Source: Puniceibacterium sediminis (GTDB lineage Bacteria; Pseudomonadota; Alphaproteobacteria; Rhodobacterales; Rhodobacteraceae). Taken from it: a stretch of DNA of 64,000 nucleotides. Below the pieces are notes generated by a model that saw only the letters and a list, made by a program, of their open reading frames with translations, had not been told where the DNA came from and searched no databases. The stretch is from positions 62,001-126,000 of the forward strand of contig NZ_FZNN01000005.1 in NCBI RefSeq assembly GCF_900188035.1, read 5' to 3'. Shown here one piece after another: positions 1-7,760 of the stretch. Made by a program: the position numbers and the translations under genes. Position 1 is the stretch's first letter. Every line of letters begins with the position of its first letter.

Positions 1-1055
1 ACCCAAAGGCGCTGCTAGACGTCATCCTTGTACTGGAAGCGGGAGATAGCCCGACCCGCGCCGCTCTGGACCAGGCCGAATATCCGCCCTGGATGCGGAT
101 CGTCGAAGTCCCCCCGGGGACGATCACCACCAAGCCGCGTGCAATGAACTATGCGCTGAGCTTTTGCCGGGGCGAAATTATCGGGGTCTATGACGCCGAA
201 GACGCCCCCGCCGCCAATCAGATCAGCCGCGTGGCTGATCGATTTTCGCAAACCCCCGATCATGTAGCCTGCATTCAGGGCATCCTCGATTTCTACAACC
301 CGCGCGCCAACTGGCTGTCGCGATGCTTTGCCATAGAATACGCGACATGGTTCCGCGTTCTGTTGCCCGGCCTTGCGCGGCTGGGATTCGCAATTCCGCT
401 GGGTGGGACGACCGTCTTCTTTCGTCGCGCAGCGCTGGAAAAGGTGCGTGGCTGGGATGCGCACAACGTGACAGAGGATGCCGATCTGGGTATCCGTCTC
501 GCCCGCTATGGCTATGTCACTGAACTGCTGCCCACCGTTACCCGTGAAGAGGCGAACAACCGCATCTGGCCATGGATCAAACAACGTTCGCGTTGGCTCA
601 AGGGATATATGGTCACCTACCGCGTTCACATGCGCCGCCCCGCACGCCTCATGCACACTCTTGGCCCTTGGAAATTTCTTGGTTTTCAACTGGTTTTTTT
701 AACGGCGATCCTGCAGTTTCTTCTGCTCCCCGCACTCTGGTCTTTCTGGCTTATCGTGTTCGGCTTGCCCCACCCTTTAAGCGGCCTGATTGCTCCCGGT
801 CTGATGACGGCATTGATCAGCATTTTTCTGATATCCGAGGCGATCTCCCTTCTTGTCAGTCTCGCCGCCGTGGCGCGAAGCCCGCATGACGGACTGCTGA
901 TCTGGGTGCCGACGATGTTTCTCTATTTCCCGTTGGGTGTCGTCGCAGCCTACAAGGGGCTTTACGAACTGGTGGTCAAACCGTTCTACTGGGACAAGAC
1001 CACACATGGCCATTCCCCGCCCGACAACGCCGGCGCAGATCAGGCCAAAGATTAA
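1..1055 (+). CDS. Glycosyltransferase family 2, C-terminal part (5' end outside window)
   Basis: The frame is open from base 3, so the gene starts before the window. An internal ATG at 93 is not the likely start. The visible ~350 residues carry the processive GT2 (cellulose-synthase-like) signatures: an acidic DAED motif, a TEDADL motif for acceptor and base, and a QRSRW motif for product-strand binding. Three to four hydrophobic segments follow in the last 130 residues, so the enzyme is membrane-anchored with a cytosolic catalytic domain. Family knowledge points to transfer of a sugar from a UDP-sugar to a polysaccharide or glycolipid; the product cannot be told. It converges on the GntR gene, with stop codons overlapping by 4 bases. 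Confidence 0.85.
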   Translation, partial: PKALLDVILVLEAGDSPTRAALDQAEYPPWMRIVEVPPGTITTKPRAMNYALSFCRGEIIGVYDAEDAPAANQISRVADRFSQTPDHVACIQGILDFYNPRANWLSRCFAIEYATWFRVLLPGLARLGFAIPLGGTTVFFRRAALEKVRGWDAHNVTEDADLGIRLARYGYVTELLPTVTREEANNRIWPWIKQRSRWLKGYMVTYRVHMRRPARLMHTLGPWKFLGFQLVFLTAILQFLLLPALWSFWLIVFGLPHPLSGLIAPGLMTALISIFLISEAISLLVSLAAVARSPHDGLLIWVPTMFLYFPLGVVAAYKGLYELVVKPFYWDKTTHGHSPPDNAGADQAKD

Positions 1056-1696
1056 CCCTTGGCCTTGCTGTCCAGCTTGAGCCGCGTCACGAAGGCTACG
1101 GAGATATGGTCGCGCAGCGCCCGGTAGGCCGCCGCTTCATCGCGTTTTGAAATGGCGTCGACAATCGCCAGATGCTCGGCCAGCGCAATTTCACCTCGTC
1201 CTTGCGCCGCAAGCGAGGTGGTCGCCATCAGCGCCATGGACCGATGCACCAGATCAAGCTGCTGGACCAGATAGCGGTTGTGCGAGGCAAGATGGATCTG
1301 CTGGTGGAACCGTCGATTCGCCCGCGCCAGCGCTCCGGGATTGTCCAGCAGGGCGCGGTCTTCCTCGACCATGTCATGCAGGACCTGGATTTCCTCTTCG
1401 GTGGCATGACGTGCCGCCAGTCTGGCCGCCAGCCCCTCAAGCTCGGTACGCACCACGTAGAGTTCGGCCATCTGGTTGTGATCAAGCGAGGCGACAATCA
1501 ACGACCGCCCGTCCCGCGCCAGCAAGGATTGCGTCTCAAGCCGTTGCAATGCCTCGCGGATGGGGGTGCGGGACACACCGAAACGATCTGCGAGATCGCT
1601 TTCCACCAGCCGGTCACCCGGCTTGTAAACGCCGACGTCAATCGCTTCGAGGATCAGCGTATAGGCATCCTTCTGCTGTGCCTTGACTTGATTCAT
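1052..1696 (-). CDS. GntR-family regulator, FCD subfamily
   Basis: A 214-residue protein with an N-terminal winged helix-turn-helix (about residues 8-72; recognition helix RFGVSRTPIREALQRLE). A C-terminal all-helical FCD ligand domain (about 80-205) follows, with the usual Asp/His metal-site spacing (HLAIVDAI near the end). FCD regulators normally repress catabolic or transport genes and are released by small organic acids. No enzyme gene lies next to it on the same strand, so its target is not evident. Length is typical for the family. Confidence 0.85.
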   Translation of the reverse strand: MNQVKAQQKDAYTLILEAIDVGVYKPGDRLVESDLADRFGVSRTPIREALQRLETQSLLARDGRSLIVASLDHNQMAELYVVRTELEGLAARLAARHATEEEIQVLHDMVEEDRALLDNPGALARANRRFHQQIHLASHNRYLVQQLDLVHRSMALMATTSLAAQGRGEIALAEHLAIVDAISKRDEAAAYRALRDHISVAFVTRLKLDSKAKG

Positions 1697-1907
1697 CTGC
1701 TGTCCTTTTTACCGCTTGGCGCACGATAGCCCCGTGCCGCCCCGTCAATCAAGCGCAGCGGCATCGCACTAAAGGATAGCGGGAATTACTGAAGAAAACC
1801 GCCAAAGCTAAAGTGCTCATTGGCGTTCCTTAAATCTTTTCATATCGACGCGCGCTACTCGTGCATCAGCGATTGCACCAGATCGCGTCGGGCGGTAGCC
1901 TCGCGCC

Positions 1908-2552
1908 ATGATCAAGCAAAGCTTCTCACATGTCCGCACTTGGGTGTTCGATCTCGACAACACCCTCTATCCGCCTGCCGCGAGGCTTTTCGATCAAATC
2001 GAGGTGCGCATGACCCGCTTTGTCATGCAGGCGCTTGGCGTGAATCACGTCCGCGCGAACTTCTTGCGTGGCCATTATTGGCGCACCTACGGCACGACCC
2101 TTGCCGGGCTCATGCGCGAACATGATGTCGATCCTGCCCCCTATCTGGAAGAGGTGCACGACATCACTTTCGACACGCTGGACCCCGATCCACATCTGGC
2201 CGCCCTTATCTCTGGCCTGCCGGGGCGCAAGATCGTTTACACCAACGGAACTGCCCCTTATGCCGCGCAAGTACTCAAGGCGCGCGGACTTGAGGCGGCA
2301 TTTGACGCCCTCTATGGCGTCGAACATGCTGATTTCGCGCCCAAACCGGAACGCGCCGCGTTCGAGGCCGTCTTTGCCCGCGACGGCACCGACACCCGCA
2401 CGGCCGCGATGTTCGAGGATGACGTTCGCAACCTGACCGAACCGCATGCAATGGGGATGCGCACCGTTCATGTCGCGCCCGAGCCTTTCAAGGCTGACCA
2501 CATCCACCATCACACTGACGACCTTGGCTCGTTTCTCGCCCGACTTACATGA
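1908..2552 (+). CDS. Pyrimidine 5'-nucleotidase (HAD superfamily)
   Basis: 214 residues with HAD motif I VFDLDNTLYP (nucleophile Asp and acid/base Asp), motif II around VYTNGT, a conserved Lys in APKPERAAF, and motif III MFEDDVRNL. This matches the SDT1/PHM8-like pyrimidine 5'-nucleotidases, which dephosphorylate UMP/CMP and related monophosphates in the cytosol and are common in alphaproteobacteria. The ATG at 1908 starts the conserved N-terminus. No strong Shine-Dalgarno is visible upstream. It stands alone, ahead of the hydroxylase gene. Confidence 0.85.
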   Translation: MIKQSFSHVRTWVFDLDNTLYPPAARLFDQIEVRMTRFVMQALGVNHVRANFLRGHYWRTYGTTLAGLMREHDVDPAPYLEEVHDITFDTLDPDPHLAALISGLPGRKIVYTNGTAPYAAQVLKARGLEAAFDALYGVEHADFAPKPERAAFEAVFARDGTDTRTAAMFEDDVRNLTEPHAMGMRTVHVAPEPFKADHIHHHTDDLGSFLARLT

Positions 2553-2620
2553 CCCCTGCGGCGCGATGATGCAGTGCCCTGACGCGCCGGGCTGCTAGAT
2601 ATCCTTGGCAGGAGGTCGAT

Positions 2621-3838
2621 ATGGACTATGACATCGTAATATCTGGCGGCGGGATCGCCGGACTGACAGCCGCTGCGGCCTTTGGGACGCAGGGCTTTTC
2701 TGTGCTTTGCGTCGACCCCACACCTCCCGTGACCGACCGAGAGGCCGCAGGTGCCGACCTGCGCAGCACCGCATTTCTTCAGCCTGCGCGCGGCTTTCTT
2801 GAACGCGCGGGGATTTGGGATCGGCTTGCGAATCACGCCATGCCGCTGCAGGTCATGCGCATCGTTGACGCTGGGGGGACCGATCCTGAGCCCCGCGTGA
2901 CCCGCGAATTCGACGCCAGCGAAATTTCGGATGCCCCCTTTGGCTGGAACCTGCCCAACTGGCTGCTGCGCCGCGAGCTGAGCGCGCATCTTGCTGATCT
3001 GGGCACGGTTGATTTTCGCCCCGGCATGGCAACCACGGGTTTGTTCACCCGCACCGCCTCGGCCAGGGTCAGTCTCAGCGACGGCAGCCGTGTGATCACC
3101 CGGCTGGTGGTCGCCGCGGATGGGCGCGATTCCCCCATGCGCCGGGCCGCGGATATCGGCGTGACGACCACGCGCTTTGGACAAAAGGCGCTGGCTTTTG
3201 CCGTGACCCACCCTGTCCCGCATCAGAACGTCTCGACCGAAATCCACCGTACCGGCGGGCCTTTCACCTTTGTCCCGCTGCCCGATATCGACGGGCAGCC
3301 ATCATCGGCCATCGTCTGGATGGAAGAGGCGGCAAAGGCCGACGCGCTGATGCAGCTGGACGTACCGGAATTCGAAGAAGCGATGTCGGCGCGGTCCTGC
3401 CAGCTATTCGGCCCGCTGAAACTGGCCAGTCGGCGTGGCCTTTGGCCGATTATCGCCCAGGTGGCGCATCGCCTGTCAGGTGAAAGGGTCGCACTGGTGG
3501 CCGAGGCGGCGCATGTGCTGCCGCCAATCGGCGCGCAGGGCCTGAACATGAGCCTTGCGGATCTGGATGTGCTGCTGGATCTGGCCATGGCGCAGCGGGG
3601 CACCCTGGGTTCCGTAGAAATGCTGGATGCCTATCACGCGAAACGCATCGCCGATATCCGCGCCCGGGTGGCCGGGATCACCCTGTTGAACCGCGCCTCT
3701 ATGGTATCGGATCCGCTGTTGCGCGACGCCCGTGCGGCAGGCCTTGACGCGCTTTATGCGCTCAAACCCCTGCGTGCCAAACTGATGCAGGTGGGGCTGG
3801 GAACGATCGGTCGCCAAATCCCTGAGCCATCACGCTAA
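2621..3838 (+). CDS. UbiH/UbiF/COQ6-type FAD-dependent hydroxylase
   Basis: 405 residues. The N-terminal Rossmann motif is SGGGIAGLTAAAAFG, the central motif is ADGRDSPMRR (DG motif binding FAD and NAD(P)H), and the C-terminal FAD-ribose motif is VALVAEAAHVLPPIGAQGLN. In the last motif the usual GDAAH Asp is replaced (AEAAH), which is worth noting. Family members hydroxylate the ubiquinone ring at the membrane surface. ATG 2621 follows AGGAGG with good spacing. Placement in ubiquinone synthesis is family inference; the Asp change could mean a specialised role. Confidence 0.82.
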   Translation: MDYDIVISGGGIAGLTAAAAFGTQGFSVLCVDPTPPVTDREAAGADLRSTAFLQPARGFLERAGIWDRLANHAMPLQVMRIVDAGGTDPEPRVTREFDASEISDAPFGWNLPNWLLRRELSAHLADLGTVDFRPGMATTGLFTRTASARVSLSDGSRVITRLVVAADGRDSPMRRAADIGVTTTRFGQKALAFAVTHPVPHQNVSTEIHRTGGPFTFVPLPDIDGQPSSAIVWMEEAAKADALMQLDVPEFEEAMSARSCQLFGPLKLASRRGLWPIIAQVAHRLSGERVALVAEAAHVLPPIGAQGLNMSLADLDVLLDLAMAQRGTLGSVEMLDAYHAKRIADIRARVAGITLLNRASMVSDPLLRDARAAGLDALYALKPLRAKLMQVGLGTIGRQIPEPSR

Positions 3839-3903
3839 ATCGCGGATTAGCCGGGCGGTAGTTGCCCTGTTGATGACGCTGCCACCAACAGGGCAAATGC
3901 CAG

Positions 3904-5028
3904 TCAGAAAACCTGATCGATCACTTTGTGCAGACGCGCCACGGTGCCGTCCACATCATAAAGTTTGTCCAGACCAAACAGGCCCAGTCGAAAGGTGCTG
4001 AAGCCCGCAGGTTCATCACACTGGAGCGGTACGCCAGCCGCGATTTGCATGCCCTTGGCGGCGAAGGCACGGCCAGACTGAACCTCTGGATCATCGGTGT
4101 AGCTGACCACCACGCCGGGCGCGCCGAAACCTTCGGCGGCGACTGATTTTACGCCCTTATCGGCCAGCATCTGCCGCACAGCCGTCCCCAGCGCCCACTG
4201 CGCCTCTTTCAGGCGAGAGAAACCATAATCGCGCGTCTCCAGGACGGTGTCGCGGAAGGCCCGCAGGCTGTCCGTCGGCATGGTTGCATGATAGGCATGG
4301 CCGCCGTTTTCGTAAGCCAGCATGATCTGATGCCATTTCTTCAGGTCGCAGGCAAAGCTGTCGGACGTGGTTTCGGCCATCCGCGCAACGGCGCGTTCTG
4401 ACAGCATGACGAGTCCCGCAGAGGGGGTGGCAGACCAGCCCTTTTGAGGGGCAGAAATCAGTACGTCCACACCTGTCGCTTTCATGTCGACCCAGATGCA
4501 ACCGCTTGCGATGCAATCCAGCACCATCAACGCGCCCACCTCATGTGCCGCCGCCGCGAGCGCGGTCAGATAATCATCGGGCAGGATGATCCCGGCCGAA
4601 GTTTCCACATGCGGCGCAAAGACGATGTCCGGCTTGATTTCGCGGATCTGCGCGGTCACCTCTTCGATCGGCGCGGGTGCAAACGGTGCCTGAGCGCCGT
4701 TGCCGGTCTGGCGGGCCTTCATCACATGGGTCTCACCCGCGAAGCCACCAGCCTCGAATATCTGGGTCCAACGGTAGGAAAACCATCCGTTCCGCACGAC
4801 GAGAACGTTCGCATCGCGACCGAACTGGCGCGCCACAGCCTCCATCCCATAGGTGCCACCACCCGGGACGATGGCCACGGCATCGGCGTGATAAACTTCT
4901 TTCAACATGCCCGAGATGTCGCGCATTACCTGCTGAAACGTCGCCGACATGTGGTTCAGCGACCGGTCCGTAAAGACCACCGAAAATTCATCAAGCCCCG
5001 TGGGGTCCACCTGATCAAGCAAAGCCAT
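3904..5028 (-). CDS. Class V aminotransferase (serine/alanine-glyoxylate type)
   Basis: 374 residues with fold type I PLP features: a PGGGTYGMEA phosphate-contact loop, HVETSAG, VLDCIASGC (PLP-ring Asp) and the Schiff-base lysine in SAPQKGWSATPSAG. This matches the alanine/serine-glyoxylate aminotransferase family, which moves an amino group between small amino acids and 2-oxo acids. The C-terminal FRLGLFGLDKL motif holds the substrate-carboxylate Arg. It is transcribed toward the hydroxylase gene and lies just downstream of two Lrp/AsnC regulator genes on the same strand, which may control it. The exact substrate is not evident. Confidence 0.85.
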   Translation of the reverse strand: MALLDQVDPTGLDEFSVVFTDRSLNHMSATFQQVMRDISGMLKEVYHADAVAIVPGGGTYGMEAVARQFGRDANVLVVRNGWFSYRWTQIFEAGGFAGETHVMKARQTGNGAQAPFAPAPIEEVTAQIREIKPDIVFAPHVETSAGIILPDDYLTALAAAAHEVGALMVLDCIASGCIWVDMKATGVDVLISAPQKGWSATPSAGLVMLSERAVARMAETTSDSFACDLKKWHQIMLAYENGGHAYHATMPTDSLRAFRDTVLETRDYGFSRLKEAQWALGTAVRQMLADKGVKSVAAEGFGAPGVVVSYTDDPEVQSGRAFAAKGMQIAAGVPLQCDEPAGFSTFRLGLFGLDKLYDVDGTVARLHKVIDQVF

Positions 5029-5105
5029 TTGCAGTCTCCTCTGGTTGCGCGCTGACTATCCTGTCGGCGTCGGTTTGGCAAAGGACTTCCTCTAAACCAA
5101 AGGTC

Positions 5106-5561
5106 TCAGATCGGCCCCGGCAGCCGTTCCTCGGACAAGAGCACGTTGGCATCCAGATTCCCCACCCCCGGCAGCGTCATGATCCGCCGCCGCAGAACGC
5201 GTTCAAAATCCGAGATGTCCCGCGCCACGACCCGCAAGCGGTAGTCATACATTCCAAGAACGTGCTCGACCGTCTGCACCTCGGGGATGGCGCTCACCGC
5301 GCGCTCGAAATCCTGCAAGGATACGCGACCCTTGGTGGCAAGCTTCACTCCCAGGAAAACCGTGACGCCAAACCCCAGTGCCTCACGGTCCAGATCCAGC
5401 CGCAGGCCACGGAATACGCCCGCTTCGCGCAGCCGCTTGATCCGCCGCCAACAGGCGGGCTGCGACAGGCCCAATTCACGCCCAAGCGCCCCGGCGCTCT
5501 GGGTTGCGTCCAGCGCCAGCGCGCGGATCAGCGCGCGGTCGGTTTCGTCCAGATCGATCAC
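5106..5561 (-). CDS. Lrp/AsnC-family regulator (second of a coupled pair)
   Basis: 151 residues: an N-terminal HTH (about 1-60; LGLSQPACWRRIKRL) and a C-terminal RAM/ligand domain (about 65-145) ending in a short beta strand. Lrp/AsnC proteins bind amino acids and act as octamers or dimers on amino-acid metabolism promoters. Its ATG overlaps the stop of the upstream paralogue by 4 bases, so the two are translationally coupled and may form hetero-oligomers (inference). Neighbours are a class V aminotransferase downstream and divergent ilvC. Confidence 0.88.
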   Translation of the reverse strand: MIDLDETDRALIRALALDATQSAGALGRELGLSQPACWRRIKRLREAGVFRGLRLDLDREALGFGVTVFLGVKLATKGRVSLQDFERAVSAIPEVQTVEHVLGMYDYRLRVVARDISDFERVLRRRIMTLPGVGNLDANVLLSEERLPGPI

Positions 5562-6013
5562 AGTGGCAGGCTTTCATCGGTCTTGAGCCGTGCCACATGC
5601 ATCAGCGCGTCTATGTCGGTGATATGCGGCAGCGTCAAAATCTGTCCGCGATAAACCTGCTGGTAGTGGGCCATATCCCGGGCGATCACTGACAGACGGG
5701 CATCGACCTGTCCCAGAAAAGTCTGGATCTCGATCACCTCGGGCACCTGCCGCGCGGCTTCGGCGAATTCCTCGAACGCCTGCGGCCGGGATTTGTCCAG
5801 CGTGATGCGCAGGGACACCTCGACCGTGTAACCAAGCGCTGGCCAGTGAATCATACCCCGCACCCCGCGCAGCACCCCGGTGTTCCGCATCCGATCGAGC
5901 CGCCGCGCCAGGGTGGTCGCGGTGACGCCACAACGCTCAGCCAGTTCTGCGGCGGGCGCTTCGGGAGTCGCCTGATACTGGCGCAGGATACGGCGGTCTG
6001 TGTCATCAAGCAT
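5558..6013 (-). CDS. Lrp/AsnC-family regulator (first of a coupled pair)
   Basis: 151 residues from the ATG at 6013 (MLDDTDRRILRQYQ). A TTG seven codons earlier is an alternative start. The HTH (about 1-60; ERCGVTATTLARRLDRM) and RAM domain (about 65-145) are arranged as in the downstream paralogue, and the equal length supports the ATG. The gene is divergent from ilvC with a gap of about 165 bases, so ilvC, the regulators' own promoter and the aminotransferase are the natural candidate targets. Confidence 0.85.
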   Translation of the reverse strand: MLDDTDRRILRQYQATPEAPAAELAERCGVTATTLARRLDRMRNTGVLRGVRGMIHWPALGYTVEVSLRITLDKSRPQAFEEFAEAARQVPEVIEIQTFLGQVDARLSVIARDMAHYQQVYRGQILTLPHITDIDALMHVARLKTDESLPL

Positions 6014-6101
6014 GAATATGTCAGTAAACTCCAATCAAGCGAATGAAAAGCGCAGATATAACGCGAAATCCCGCCATTTCGGCAAGTCCTTCGCAAGCTA
6101 A

Positions 6102-7202
<1,101 letters not shown>

Positions 7203-7224
7203 TTACGACCACTATGCGATCAAA

Positions 7225-7256
7225 CAGGCCGGGCAATTGCCCGGCCTGAGTTTTTT
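7225..7256 (+). terminator. Rho-independent terminator of ilvC
   Basis: A perfect 24-base palindrome (12-base arms, CAGGCCGGGCAA and its complement) is followed by AG and six T. It begins 22 bases after the ilvC stop. Confidence 0.9.
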
Positions 7257-7261
7257 CTGAG

Positions 7262-7556
7262 ACAGGAAGACCTTTGCGCACCTGTCGGTAGCCACACGCC
7301 ACCAATCCTTGATGCGGGCAAAGCTGTTCTGGATATTGTGGCGCCTGCAATAGTGACCCTCATCATGCCGGATCGGGACCCCGCGTTTGCTGCCAACTGG
7401 ACACAAGTATTTCCCTTTTTTCCAAGCGCTTCGCGATACCAGTCCGCGTCATAGCCCCTGTCCACCAGCAAGTGGTCGGCGGACTATGCAGCAGGCCACG
7501 CACACCGATATTTTCACCGCGTTGACCTGCCGTCAGCAACACACGCAACACTAGGT
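7262..7556 (-). pseudogene. IS5-family transposase remnant (C-terminal half, frameshifted)
   Basis: Two minus-strand frames together read as the C-terminal half of an IS5-family DDE transposase: LLTAGQRGENIGVRGLL, then DRGYDADWYREALGKKG (second catalytic Asp), then a jump of frame to VPIRHDEGHYCRRHNIQNSF and ARIKDWWRVATDRCAKVFLS. The catalytic Glu region is damaged, the N-terminal half is absent, and the end merges with the ilvC terminator region. It is a dead fragment. A better-preserved IS5 N-terminal fragment lies at 16.6-17.0 kb but need not come from the same copy. Confidence 0.75.
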
Positions 7557-7672
7557 GGTGACAGGAAAGCAATCCCCATCCTCAATGCCAGCATCGCAAG
7601 GTCACTCTTCGTTCGGATACAGACCGCCCAACCAAGCACACGACGCGAATGCACGTCGGCCCTCACATTTGG
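7557..7672 (-). pseudogene. IS3-family OrfB fragment
   Basis: A short minus-strand frame reads DVHSRRVLGWAVCIRTKSD and then LAMLALRMGIAFL. This is the segment after the first catalytic Asp in IS3-family (IS2/IS51-like) integrase-type transposases. No upstream or downstream continuation is intact. It abuts the IS5 remnant, so at least two element families have decayed in this gap between ilvC and the surface-protein gene. Confidence 0.6.
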
Positions 7673-7760
7673 CCTTCAGCTATTAGAAAACCGCTGGCCT
7701 ACAACCATGCTTCCGACATAAATCAGCTGTCTGAAGCCCGACCTTCTGCCCTTAGATTTT

